Assembly (NCBI GenBank): GCA_905215655.1
Contig: CAJMQT010000059.1
Location: forward strand, 1 to 13,037
Reading direction: 5' to 3'
Source of the DNA: an uncultured bacterium
Lineage (GTDB): Bacteria; Bacteroidota; Bacteroidia; Bacteroidales; Bacteroidaceae
Length of the DNA stretch: 13,037 bases
A model generated the notes under the pieces. It was not told where the DNA came from, ran no database searches, and was given only the letters and a program-made list of their open reading frames with translations. Shown one piece after another: positions 6,374-13,037 of this stretch; position 1 is the first letter of the stretch; every line of letters starts with the position of its first letter. The translations under genes were made by a program, and so were the position numbers.

Positions 6374-7390
6374 ATGAAGAAATATTCAAAATACATTTTT
6401 TTACTGACGCTCCTTGCACTCCTTACGGCGTGCGGGGGCAACAAGAAAGCGGCGACAGACGGAACGTCGGACGCCGCGATGCAGCCTGCGGGACCGTCGT
6501 TCGACGCCGACAGCGCTTACATGTTTTGCGAAAAACAATGTGACTTCGGTCCCCGCACGATGAACAGCGAGGCTCACGAGCGCTGCGCCGAGTGGATAAT
6601 AGACACCTTCAAGCGCCTCGGCTGCACCGTGACGACGCAGAAAACGACGCTCAACGGATATGACGGCACGCCGCTGAAATCGACAAACATCATAGCCAGC
6701 TACCGCCCGGAGCTGACCGACCGCATACTGCTGTGCGCCCATTGGGACAGCCGTCCGTGGGCAGACAACGATCCTGACTCAGCCAACTGGCGCAAGCCCG
6801 TCATGGCGGCAAACGACGGTGCCAGCGGCGTTGCCGTGATGATGGAGATAGCACGGCTGCTCCGCAACGACACGGTAAAGCTCGACCTCGGCGTAGACTT
6901 CGTCTGCTTTGACGCCGAAGACTGGGGCGTGCCGCGCTGGAGCGACGTCAGCGACGACGGCAACTCATGGGCGTTGGGCGCCCAATACTGGGCTGCTAAC
7001 CCGCATAAGGAGGGATATGCCCCGCGCTTCGGTATCCTGCTCGACATGGTCGGCGGTCAGGGAGCGCAGTTCTGGCAGGAAAGTTTCTCGAAACAGTACG
7101 CCCAAGATGTTGTCGACAAGGTGTGGGCGGCAGCCAACACGGTGGGTTTCGGCAGCTATTTCGTCAACCGCGAGGGCGGAATGATAAACGATGATCACCT
7201 GCCCGTGAACCAAACGGCTAAAATCCCGACGATAGATATCATCCCGTTCTATCCCGACTGCGCACAGAGCAACTTCGGTCCGACGTGGCACACGGTAAGC
7301 GACGACATGGAGCACATCGACCGCAACACCCTCAAAGCCGTGGGACAGACGGTGGTGCAGGTGCTCTATACACAGGCGACAGCAAAATAA
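6374..7390 (+). CDS. Glutaminyl-peptide cyclotransferase, M28-type lipoprotein
   Basis: 338 residues. It converts N-terminal glutamine of secreted proteins to pyroglutamate. In Bacteroidota, proteins exported by signal peptidase I often expose Gln, which gives this enzyme its role in the periplasm. Residues 1-20 form a lipoprotein signal ending in LLTAC (Cys20). Gly-Gly-Asn-Lys-Lys follows instead of an acidic surface-export signal, so a periplasm-facing anchor is more likely. The M28-like domain shows AHWDSRPWAD (122-131), Asp148 in AANDGASG, Glu182-Asp183 in DAEDWG, Asp224 in LLDMVGG and His306 in TWHT. These line up with the zinc and catalytic residues of animal-type glutaminyl cyclases, Asp183 taking the place of the second Glu. 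It resembles the enzymes described from Porphyromonas and Prevotella. An M28 aminopeptidase is the alternative, but the single-zinc pattern favours the cyclase. Confidence 0.88.
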   Translation: MKKYSKYIFLLTLLALLTACGGNKKAATDGTSDAAMQPAGPSFDADSAYMFCEKQCDFGPRTMNSEAHERCAEWIIDTFKRLGCTVTTQKTTLNGYDGTPLKSTNIIASYRPELTDRILLCAHWDSRPWADNDPDSANWRKPVMAANDGASGVAVMMEIARLLRNDTVKLDLGVDFVCFDAEDWGVPRWSDVSDDGNSWALGAQYWAANPHKEGYAPRFGILLDMVGGQGAQFWQESFSKQYAQDVVDKVWAAANTVGFGSYFVNREGGMINDDHLPVNQTAKIPTIDIIPFYPDCAQSNFGPTWHTVSDDMEHIDRNTLKAVGQTVVQVLYTQATAK

Positions 7391-7480
7391 CGCCCGCCCG
7401 CAGGCAGGATATGTGGGCGGATGTTACAATCCGTTACATTTTCAACACGTTTCCTTACAGTTTTCATCGCCAAACGGTCG
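7391..7480. other. Gap after glutaminyl cyclase, mostly featureless
   Basis: A 6-bp GC stem, CCGCCC (7394-7399) with GGGCGG (7415-7420), lies right after the stop codon but has no T-tract, so I do not call it a terminator. The bases to 7480 are T/C-rich with two GTTACA words and no ORF or promoter I can support. Confidence 0.4.
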
Positions 7481-7484
7481 ATTT

Positions 7485-7595
7485 CCAAAAGGCGGTCTTT
7501 TACCTTGTAAAAGGCTGCCTTTCAGCGTGTAAAAGACCGCCTTTTGCAGGGTGAAAGCTTACCTTTTAAAACTGTAAGAACAGCCTTTTGAATTA
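7485..7595. repeat. 22-bp-period array of AAAAG..CTTTT dyads
   Basis: Five units begin near 7485, 7507, 7529, 7551 and 7574. Each is 22-23 bases with the pattern AAAAG-purine-C-n-G-C-CTTTT, so each unit is itself a dyad. The first and third units form a perfect 18-bp inverted repeat (7486-7503 with 7529-7546), with a smaller AAAGGC-T-GCCTTT dyad (7510-7522) in its loop. The last two units are more diverged. A related fragment is at the left window edge. There is no coding sequence. Confidence 0.65.
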
Positions 7596-7602
7596 AGAAT
7601 GG

Positions 7603-7739
7603 AGAGAATTAAGGAGTACAGAAGTGCAGAAGTTCAGGAGTACAGACATAAGTTTTGTAGCTTTTAATCAATATTTAAAACACACAATGCTGACGTCTGT
7701 ACTCCTGAACTTCTGCACTTCTGTACTCCTTAATTCTCT
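7603..7739 (+). repeat. AGTACAG hairpin element, copy A (45-bp perfect arms)
   Basis: Positions 7603-7647 and 7695-7739 are exact reverse complements over 45 bp, around a 47-base spacer. The arms are made of words like AGTACAGA, AGTGCAGA and AGTTCAGG. The spacer contains TTTTGTAGCTTTTAATCAA (7652-7670) and AAAACACACAATGC (7677-7690), both identical in copy B. A run of TTAATTCTT/TTAACTCTT words follows (7730-7773) up to the metG promoter box. No ORF, transposase or clear target duplication was seen. Confidence 0.85.
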
Positions 7740-7780
7740 TAATTCTTAACTCTTAACTCTTAATTCTTAATTTATTTTCG

Positions 7781-7788
7781 TACTTTTG
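7781..7788 (+). promoter_or_regulatory. Possible -7 promoter box for metG
   Basis: TACTTTTG matches TAnnTTTG and is followed by a 26-base A/T-rich leader to the metG start codon. No convincing TTTG -33 element lies 19-21 bases upstream, where the TTAATTCTT word repeat sits. Confidence 0.45.
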
Positions 7789-7814
7789 CACTCATTATTA
7801 GACTTTTATAAGAC

Positions 7815-9863
7815 ATGGAACAGAACAAAAAGCATAAACGTACCACCGTAACCGCCGCCCTGCCGTATGCCAACGGCGGTGTACACATCGGTCACCTTGC
7901 CGGCGTCTACGTGCCGGCGGACATCTATGTGCGCTACCTCCGACTGAAAAAAGAGGACGTGAAGTTTATCTGCGGAAGTGACGAGCACGGCGTGCCAATC
8001 ACCATTCGCGCCAAGAAAGAGGGCATAACGCCACAGCAGGTGGTCGACCGCTACCATGCGATGATAAAGAAAAGCTTCGCCGACTTCGGCATATCGTTCG
8101 ACATTTACAGCCGCACGACGTCTGAGACACATCATAAGGTGGCGTCAGACTTCTTCAAAAAACTCTACGAAGAGGGCAAGCTGATAGAGAAAACCAGCAA
8201 ACAGTATTACGACGAAGAGGCTCACCAGTTCCTCGCCGACAGATATATCACGGGCGAATGTCCGCACTGCCACAACCTCAACGCCTACGGCGACCAGTGC
8301 GAGAAGTGCGGCTCTGACCTCGACCCGACAGAGCTTATCAATCCGAAGAGCGCCATCAGCGGCTCCGCTCCCGTGCTCCGCGAGACAAAAAACTGGTATC
8401 TGCCGCTTAACGAATATCAGGATTGGCTGAAAGAATGGATTCTCGAAGGACATAAAGAGTGGCGTCCGAACGTCTACGGACAATGTAAGTCGTGGCTCGA
8501 TCTCGACTTGCAGCCACGCGCCATGACGCGCGACCTCGACTGGGGAATACCCGTTCCCGTCGAAGGAGCCGACGGAAAAGTGCTCTACGTATGGTTTGAC
8601 GCGCCCATAGGATACATCTCCAACACCAAAGAACTGCTGCCCGACGACTGGGAAAAGTGGTGGAAAGACCCCGAAACGCGCCTCGTCCACTTCATCGGAA
8701 AAGACAACATCGTCTTCCATTGCATCGTCTTCCCCGTCATGTTGAAGGCTCACGGAGGATACATCTTGCCCGAGAACGTGCCGGCAAACGAGTTCCTCAA
8801 CCTCGAGAACGACAAGATATCCACATCACGCAACTGGGCCGTATGGCTGCACGAATACCTCGAAGACCTGCCCGGAAAGCAGGACGTGCTGCGTTATGTG
8901 CTGACCGCCAACGCTCCCGAGACCAAGGACAACAACTTCACATGGAAAGATTTTCAGGAGCGGAACAACAGCGAACTGGTTGGAATATACGGCAACTTCG
9001 TGAACCGCGCCCTGCAACTGACAAAGAAATATTGGGACGGCGTCGTGCCCGCCTGCGGCGAATTGCAGGACATTGACCGCCGTACTCTCGACGAGTTTAA
9101 GGACGTCAAGGCAAAGGTTGAGGCGCTCCTGAATGTATATAAGTTCCGCGAGGCACTCAAAGAGGCGATGAACCTCGCACGCATCGGCAACAAATACATA
9201 GCCGACTGCGAGCCGTGGAAGGTGGCGAAGACCGACATGAAGCGTGTCGAGACAATCCTTAACATCTCCCTCCAGCTCGTTGCCAACCTCTCGATAGCAT
9301 TCGAGCCCTTCCTGCCTTTCAGCAGCCGCAAGCTCCGCGAGATGATAAACATCGACTCGTTCGACTGGAACCAACTCGGCTCTACCGACCTCCTGCAAGC
9401 CGGACACAAGCTCGGCGAGCCCTCGCTGCTCTTCGAAAAGATTGAGGATGACGTCATAGAGGCACAGCTCCGCAAACTCGAAGAGACCAAAAAGGCTAAC
9501 GCCGCCGCTGCATACAAGGCTCCCGAAGTGAAGCCCGCCGTGTCTTTCGAAGACTTTGAGAAGCTCGACATCCGCGTGGGACACGTCCTCTCGTGCGAGA
9601 AAGTCAAGAAATCAAAGAAGCTGTTGCAGTTTAAAATCGACGACGGCAGCGGCACGGAGCGCACCATCCTGAGCGGTATAGCCGCTTATTATGAGCCGGA
9701 AGAGCTTGTAGGAAAAGACGTCCTGTTTATCGCCAACTTCCCTCCGCGCAAGATGATGGGCGTCGAAAGCCAGGGAATGATACTCTCGGCAGTCGATCAC
9801 GACGGCTCACTCAGCGTCACAACGACCGTCCGCGGCGTTAAGCCCGGCAGCCAAGTGGGGTAA
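7815..9863 (+). CDS. metG: Methionyl-tRNA synthetase
   Basis: 682 residues, similar to the 677-residue E. coli enzyme. It attaches methionine to elongator and initiator tRNA in the cytoplasm and is essential. Class I catalytic core: HIGH at residues 24-27, the Zn-binding Cys pairs 149/152 and 162/165, and the signature loop KISTS at 334-338 in place of KMSKS. The helical anticodon-binding domain follows (about 390-560). The C-terminal tRNA-binding OB-fold (about 576-682) begins FEDFEKLDIRVG and includes FPPRKMMGVESQGM, the EMAPII/Trbp111-like module that promotes dimerisation and tRNA binding. The ATG start is supported by the T-A-A-L-P-Y-A-N core beginning at residue 13. It stands alone, with repeat-filled gaps on both sides. 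Confidence 0.97.
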   Translation: MEQNKKHKRTTVTAALPYANGGVHIGHLAGVYVPADIYVRYLRLKKEDVKFICGSDEHGVPITIRAKKEGITPQQVVDRYHAMIKKSFADFGISFDIYSRTTSETHHKVASDFFKKLYEEGKLIEKTSKQYYDEEAHQFLADRYITGECPHCHNLNAYGDQCEKCGSDLDPTELINPKSAISGSAPVLRETKNWYLPLNEYQDWLKEWILEGHKEWRPNVYGQCKSWLDLDLQPRAMTRDLDWGIPVPVEGADGKVLYVWFDAPIGYISNTKELLPDDWEKWWKDPETRLVHFIGKDNIVFHCIVFPVMLKAHGGYILPENVPANEFLNLENDKISTSRNWAVWLHEYLEDLPGKQDVLRYVLTANAPETKDNNFTWKDFQERNNSELVGIYGNFVNRALQLTKKYWDGVVPACGELQDIDRRTLDEFKDVKAKVEALLNVYKFREALKEAMNLARIGNKYIADCEPWKVAKTDMKRVETILNISLQLVANLSIAFEPFLPFSSRKLREMINIDSFDWNQLGSTDLLQAGHKLGEPSLLFEKIEDDVIEAQLRKLEETKKANAAAAYKAPEVKPAVSFEDFEKLDIRVGHVLSCEKVKKSKKLLQFKIDDGSGTERTILSGIAAYYEPEELVGKDVLFIANFPPRKMMGVESQGMILSAVDHDGSLSVTTTVRGVKPGSQVG

Positions 9864-9879
9864 AAGAATTAAGAATAAA

Positions 9880-9997
9880 GAAGTACAGAAGTGTAGAAGT
9901 ACAGGAGTACAGACAATTGTTTTGTAGCTTTTAATCAACAAATTAAAACACACAATGCCGATGTCTGTACTCCTGTACTTCTACACTTCTGTACTTC
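9880..9997 (+). repeat. AGTACAG hairpin element, copy B (35-bp perfect arms)
   Basis: Positions 9880-9914 and 9963-9997 are exact reverse complements over 35 bp, with a 48-base spacer holding the same TTTTGTAGCTTTTAATCAA (9920-9938) and AAAACACACAATGC blocks as copy A. Aligned with copy A, each arm differs at three positions (9881, 9894, 9901 on the left; 9976, 9983, 9996 on the right), and every change is matched by its pairing partner. It starts 17 bases after the metG stop and may end that transcript, though the T-rich stretch after it is interrupted. Confidence 0.85.
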
Positions 9998-10028
9998 CGG
10001 ACTTTAATTCTGTACTCTAATTCTTAAT

Positions 10029-10054
10029 TTTTTTTGCGCTTTCGCGCAAAAAAA
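10029..10054. other. Perfect short palindrome T7-GCGC/GCGC-A7
   Basis: TTTTTTTGCGC (10029-10039) pairs exactly with GCGCAAAAAAA (10044-10054) around a TTTC loop. On both strands the T-run precedes the stem and the A-run follows it, so it is not an ordinary intrinsic terminator. It lies between copy B and the promoter-like box of the small membrane protein. Confidence 0.7.
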
Positions 10055-10088
10055 TAGTGATTTATTCGTCGGTTGGCTCAAATTTATT

Positions 10089-10096
10089 TATTTTTG
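10089..10096 (+). promoter_or_regulatory. Possible -7 promoter box for the small membrane protein
   Basis: TATTTTTG matches TAnnTTTG. The nearest TTG (10073-10075) is only 13 bases upstream, so the -33 part is weak. Transcription would begin near 10103, giving an unusually long leader of about 110 nt with no ORF before the ATG at 10215. Confidence 0.4.
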
Positions 10097-10214
10097 TAGG
10101 ACTTTAAATCTATATTACGTTATCCGAAAGAATACAACAGGCAATGCAGTAAAATGTTGCTGTCCTGATTGTGAATGACCTTAAATGAACTGAAAAACTA
10201 AAACAACCAACAAA

Positions 10215-10391
10215 ATGAAAACTGTCTTTAAGAAACACGAGAATGAACATCTTGATGAATCTGAGATATTGAAACGCGAACTTCTTAACAGTCAGCGGAG
10301 AAGAAAATGGTTTGCAAAAGTAGCCTATCGGGCGCTTTGGATAATCGCATTTATCATCTTCGTGCTGCTTATTTTCTCATATACCGTATAA
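10215..10391 (+). CDS. Small single-pass membrane protein, 58 residues
   Basis: ATG at 10215 after the A-rich leader AAACAACCAACAAA, stop TAA at 10389-10391. The first 37 residues are strongly charged (MKTVFKKHENEHLDESEILK, then RELLNSQRRRKW). Residues 41-54 are a run of LWIIAFIIFVLLIF, long enough with its flanks for one membrane span. By the positive-inside rule the RRRK cluster places the N-terminus in the cytoplasm and the short SYTV tail outside. The A-rich start context, a TAnnTTTG box upstream and a terminator-like hairpin downstream support it as a real gene in its own unit. I do not recognise a family. An overlapping frame (10307-10504) is longer but lacks these signals. Confidence 0.68.
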   Translation: MKTVFKKHENEHLDESEILKRELLNSQRRRKWFAKVAYRALWIIAFIIFVLLIFSYTV

Positions 10392-10396
10392 TAAGA

Positions 10397-10432
10397 GGCA
10401 ACCTGCGAGACCGTGAAATCTTTGCGGTTGCC
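10397..10432 (+). other. Hairpin in the 3' region of the small protein gene
   Basis: GGCAACC (10397-10403) pairs exactly with GGTTGCC (10426-10432), and two more GC pairs continue after a one-base bulge. It starts 6 bases after the stop codon and precedes the terminator. It may form part of a structured 3' UTR. Confidence 0.4.
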
Positions 10433-10448
10433 GTGCCATACATAAGAT

Positions 10449-10495
10449 ACGAGCAGACAACAGGAGGCTTTTGCCGCTTGATGTCTGCTCGTTTT
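10449..10495 (+). terminator. Intrinsic terminator of the small membrane protein gene
   Basis: ACGAGCAGACA (10449-10459) pairs exactly with TGTCTGCTCGT (10482-10492), followed by a short T-run (10492-10495) and TGTAAT. The loop itself contains a GGC-TTTT-GCC mini-stem. The 11-bp stem and T-run on the plus strand fit termination of the small gene. Confidence 0.7.
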
Positions 10496-10503
10496 GTAAT
10501 ATG

Positions 10504-10539
10504 AAACATCCTTTTCCGTATTCCCGGAAAAGGATGTTT
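10504..10539. terminator. Bidirectional terminator between convergent genes
   Basis: AAACATCCTTTTCCG (10504-10518) and CGGAAAAGGATGTTT (10525-10539) are exact reverse complements with a 6-base loop. A T-run closes the plus-strand end (TTTTATT). On the minus strand the T-run is shorter. It lies 17 bases beyond the stop of the convergent outer-membrane gene, so it likely serves both directions. Confidence 0.75.
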
Positions 10540-10555
10540 TATTGACAATTTATTC

Positions 10556-13037
10556 TTAATTATTAAATCCCTGCTGCTCTCCCATCTCGCCGCCGTAGCT
10601 CTCTGACGGGTCGGAAGAGTTCTCTCTGTCCTCCTTTTTCTGCTTTTTCGCTTTCGAGTTGCCGAAGCTCCAGGTCAGCGTCATGCTTACGTTGCGCCCG
10701 TTGCGGCGGTTTTCCTGATAGCGGGTGAAGGTGTCCGAGCTGGTGTAAACCTTGAATTTGCGCGAGTTAAGCAGGTCGCGGCAGTTGAGGGCGAGCGTCA
10801 ACGCCTTGTTGAGGAACGTCTTGCGGACGCCCAAGTCGAGGTTGTAGTTCGCCTTGCGGTAGCCCTGTGTGACTACCTGACGCGAGCGATAACGGCCTGT
10901 GAGCTGGACGGATATGTCGTAAGGCAACATCAGTGCCGCCTGCATTCGTGCGTTCCAAGTGAAGTTGTGGTTGCTCTCTCCCGTCACGGTTTGCCCGTCG
11001 ATGACGTATGAGAAGCCGTCAAGCTCGTAGTAATAGGCGTTTGCAGAGGTTGTAAGGTTCAGCCGGTCGCAAATCTTGTTCTTCATTGTCAGCTCCAGAC
11101 CGCTGCTCGTGCTCTTCGTGACATTCATTGTCGTAGAGTACATCATTCCGTCGTCGGTGCTCTGATAGTTCACGCGCTGCATCACGTCGGTTGTCGGACG
11201 GTAGTACGCGCTGAGCAAAAGCGAGTTCGCCTTCCATGTCTTCAAGTAGTTGAACGAGAAGGAGTTGCTGTATTCCGGTGTAAGTTCGGGGTTACCGAAA
11301 GATATCATCGTGGCGTCGCGGGTGTTCCTGAAACTGTTCAGCTGACCGCCCCACGGGCGACGGAGACGGCGTGTGTAGTTAAGTTGCAGCTGGTCGTTCT
11401 CGGTCAGTTGGTAAGAGAGGAACAGGCTGGGGAAGAGCTGTGCATAGTCCTTTTTGAAGGGTTTGTCGCGTTTCGAGGGGTCGTTCTCCTGCTCGAAGCT
11501 GAAACTTTCGGTGTTCACTTTCCAGTATTCGCCGCGCAGTCCCGCCATTATGCCGAACTTGCCGAACTTCATTGTGGTGGTGGCATACAAGGCGTGTAGG
11601 TCCATGTCGTAGATAAACCGGTTGTAATAAGCCTCGTCTTCCACCATGTCGTGTCCGTCCCAGTTGAGCGGGTCGATGTAAGATTTCTGCGGAGAGTTCT
11701 CCCTGTTGAAGTTGCCTTGGTATCCGGCTTGCAGCGTTATGTTGTCTGTCAGCGCGTTTTCGTAGTCGAGTTTCACCTCAACAGAGTGTGTGCGCATTTC
11801 TGTCGGGCGGTATTGGTAGTAATATTCTTCGGGCGTCGGCTCGTCGAAATATTCCGTCTTGTCCTGATAGACGTCGTTTCCGTCCATCCGCCAGTTGTTG
11901 TAGCCGATGTTGAAGTCGAGGAAATGTTTGTCTGTAAACGTGTGGCGGTAGTTGAAGTCGCCGTGCAACATGCGCATGTTGTTGTCGTTTGTGGTGCGGC
12001 GCAACATCAGTCGCGAGTCTGTCGGGGCGCCGATGGTGCCATAATAATAAGGTGTCGAGTTTTCGCCGTTGCGTCCTCCGAACATCATCATTCCGCCGAT
12101 TGAGAACTCGTCTTTGTCCGTTGCGTGATATGTCAGTCCGAGACGGCTGAACAGGTTGTTGCCTCGGTTGCGGTTGTCGGCGTTGTATCGTTGGTAAGTC
12201 TGTGTTTTCAGATATTCTTGGTTGCTGAGGCTGTGTCCTTTGCTGTTGCGGTGTCTGTATCCGATGTTGGCGTAACCCTCAAAGCGTCCGGTGTTGAAGT
12301 TTATGTTGCCGCTGGTGTTTGCTCCTCCTCGGGTGTTTCCTCCGGCTTGCAGCGAGCCGTAATATCCCGCTTTGCGGTTCTTTTTCAGCACGATGTTGAT
12401 AATTCCGGCGCTGCCTTCGGCGCTGAATTTTGCCGACGGGTTGTCTATCACTTCAATCCTTTCTATGCTCTCGGCGGGCATTTGTTGCAGTATTTCGGCG
12501 CGGTTGTCGGATGTCAGTCCGCTTGCCTTGCCGTTGATCCAGACCTCCACGCTGGTGTTTCCGCGCAGCGAGATGTTGCCGTCGTTGTCAACCTCTACCG
12601 AGGGAATGTTGTCGAGCACGTCTGATGCGGCGCCGCCGGCGTTAAGTATTTCCTGTGACACGTCGAACGATTTGCGGTCTACTTCGAGCTTCATTGTCTG
12701 TCGTTGTGCCGTCACGGTGATACCGTCGAGCGTCTTTGTGTCTTCCGCGAGGTAGAGCAGTTTGTAGTTTACATGCCTTCTGTCTTGTGCCACGGTGAAG
12801 TCTCTTGTCAGCTCTTTGTAGCCGAGGAATGTCAGCTTCAGCGTGTAACTGCCGTATGGCAGGTCTGTGATGTGGAACAGTCCTTTCTCGTCCGAGATTG
12901 CTCCTTTGAGCAGTTTGTCGGTTGTCTTGTCGTACACCGCCGCGTTTACGAACGGCAGTGTCTCGTTCGTATTCCTGTCAACGATTTTTCCTCTTACGCT
13001 TCCTTGGGCGAAACATGCTACGGTGCCCACGATGAGA
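10556..13037 (-). CDS. Outer-membrane beta-barrel protein, TonB-receptor-like (5' end cut)
   Basis: At least 826 residues; the gene enters from the right edge. The visible N-terminus (L-I-V-G-T-V-A-C-F-A-Q, then GSVRG) is the end of a signal peptide, so the true start is outside the window and the GTG at 13030 is not the start. Counting from that GTG: carboxypeptidase-like regulatory domain (about 11-95, GKIVDRNTNETLPFVNAAVY), receptor plug (about 115-217, with VLDNIPSVEVDNDGNISLRG and AEGSAGIINIVLKK), then a large barrel rich in alternating aromatic strands, ending in VSMTLTWSFG. This matches the OMP_b-brl_3/TonB-dependent receptor group. A charged tail of about 36 residues follows the last strand. 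No SusD-like partner is seen, and the substrate cannot be assigned. It converges on the small membrane protein gene. Confidence 0.9.
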   Translation of the reverse strand, partial: LIVGTVACFAQGSVRGKIVDRNTNETLPFVNAAVYDKTTDKLLKGAISDEKGLFHITDLPYGSYTLKLTFLGYKELTRDFTVAQDRRHVNYKLLYLAEDTKTLDGITVTAQRQTMKLEVDRKSFDVSQEILNAGGAASDVLDNIPSVEVDNDGNISLRGNTSVEVWINGKASGLTSDNRAEILQQMPAESIERIEVIDNPSAKFSAEGSAGIINIVLKKNRKAGYYGSLQAGGNTRGGANTSGNINFNTGRFEGYANIGYRHRNSKGHSLSNQEYLKTQTYQRYNADNRNRGNNLFSRLGLTYHATDKDEFSIGGMMMFGGRNGENSTPYYYGTIGAPTDSRLMLRRTTNDNNMRMLHGDFNYRHTFTDKHFLDFNIGYNNWRMDGNDVYQDKTEYFDEPTPEEYYYQYRPTEMRTHSVEVKLDYENALTDNITLQAGYQGNFNRENSPQKSYIDPLNWDGHDMVEDEAYYNRFIYDMDLHALYATTTMKFGKFGIMAGLRGEYWKVNTESFSFEQENDPSKRDKPFKKDYAQLFPSLFLSYQLTENDQLQLNYTRRLRRPWGGQLNSFRNTRDATMISFGNPELTPEYSNSFSFNYLKTWKANSLLLSAYYRPTTDVMQRVNYQSTDDGMMYSTTMNVTKSTSSGLELTMKNKICDRLNLTTSANAYYYELDGFSYVIDGQTVTGESNHNFTWNARMQAALMLPYDISVQLTGRYRSRQVVTQGYRKANYNLDLGVRKTFLNKALTLALNCRDLLNSRKFKVYTSSDTFTRYQENRRNGRNVSMTLTWSFGNSKAKKQKKEDRENSSDPSESYGGEMGEQQGFNN

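Noticed and set aside
7485..7739. CRISPR array
   Set aside because: Units are degenerate, self-complementary and directly abutting, with no unique spacers of constant length and no cas genes.
7603..7739. Insertion sequence or classical MITE
   Set aside because: There is no transposase ORF and no convincing target-site duplication at the outer ends, so I list it only as a repeat of unknown origin.
8814..8828. Loss of the MetRS KMSKS motif as a sign of inactivity
   Set aside because: KISTS is, as far as I recall, a normal variant in Bacteroidota MetRS, and all other catalytic and zinc motifs are intact.
10029..10054. T7-GCGC palindrome as an intrinsic terminator for metG
   Set aside because: The T-run is on the 5' side of the stem and an A-run on the 3' side, on both strands, which is the wrong order for termination.
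10307..10504. A 65-codon plus-strand frame overlapping the small membrane protein
   Set aside because: It begins inside the 58-residue ORF, runs through both 3' hairpins including the terminator, and its start lacks the A-rich context of the accepted ORF.
13028..13030. GTG as the start of the barrel protein
   Set aside because: The frame continues upstream to the window edge with hydrophobic residues, and the bases after the GTG are the end of a signal peptide, so the real start is outside.

Overview
The window looks like a chromosomal segment of a Bacteroidota bacterium, most likely in or near the family Prevotellaceae. Evidence: several promoters match the Bacteroidota -7 box TAnnTTTG; start codons sit behind A-rich leaders without Shine-Dalgarno sequences; there is a carboxypeptidase-regulatory-domain/plug/beta-barrel outer-membrane protein; the methionyl-tRNA synthetase has a KISTS signature loop; and a lipoprotein glutaminyl cyclase of the animal-like (M28) type is present. 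The genus is inferred, not shown. No rRNA, tRNA, CRISPR, transposase or phage gene is visible.

Layout from left to right. (1) 50-745, minus: a SIR2-family deacylase, transcribed away from (2) a tandem block of three FKBP-type peptidyl-prolyl isomerases (949-3670, plus) that differ in predicted location: cytoplasm, lipoprotein, and secreted periplasmic. A strong GC-rich hairpin follows them. (3) An Lrp/AsnC regulator (3866-4327) lies 25 bases before an unusual fusion protein (4353-6152) that joins a class I glutamine-amidotransferase-like gamma-glutamyl hydrolase to an M19 dipeptidase. This pair looks like a small peptide-scavenging operon. (4) A lipoprotein glutaminyl cyclase (6374-7390). (5) metG (7815-9863). 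(6) A 58-residue single-pass membrane protein (10215-10391) with its own promoter-like box and terminator. (7) A convergent outer-membrane beta-barrel protein (10556 to the window edge, minus), cut off inside its signal peptide.

The intergenic DNA is the least ordinary part. The longer gaps are filled with long inverted repeats built from short degenerate words. Two of them (7603-7739 and 9880-9997) are perfect 45-bp and 35-bp hairpins around a nearly identical spacer. The three arm positions that differ between the two copies differ on both arms so that pairing is kept. A third copy (6228-6279) keeps only the left arm and start of the spacer, and sits inside an unrelated inverted repeat. A separate 22-bp-period array of AAAAG...CTTTT dyads occupies 7485-7595, and its sequence recurs at the left window edge. 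A long bulged hairpin (2585-2695) separates the second and third isomerase genes. These elements, the bifunctional gamma-glutamyl hydrolase/dipeptidase and the small membrane protein are the items most worth following up.
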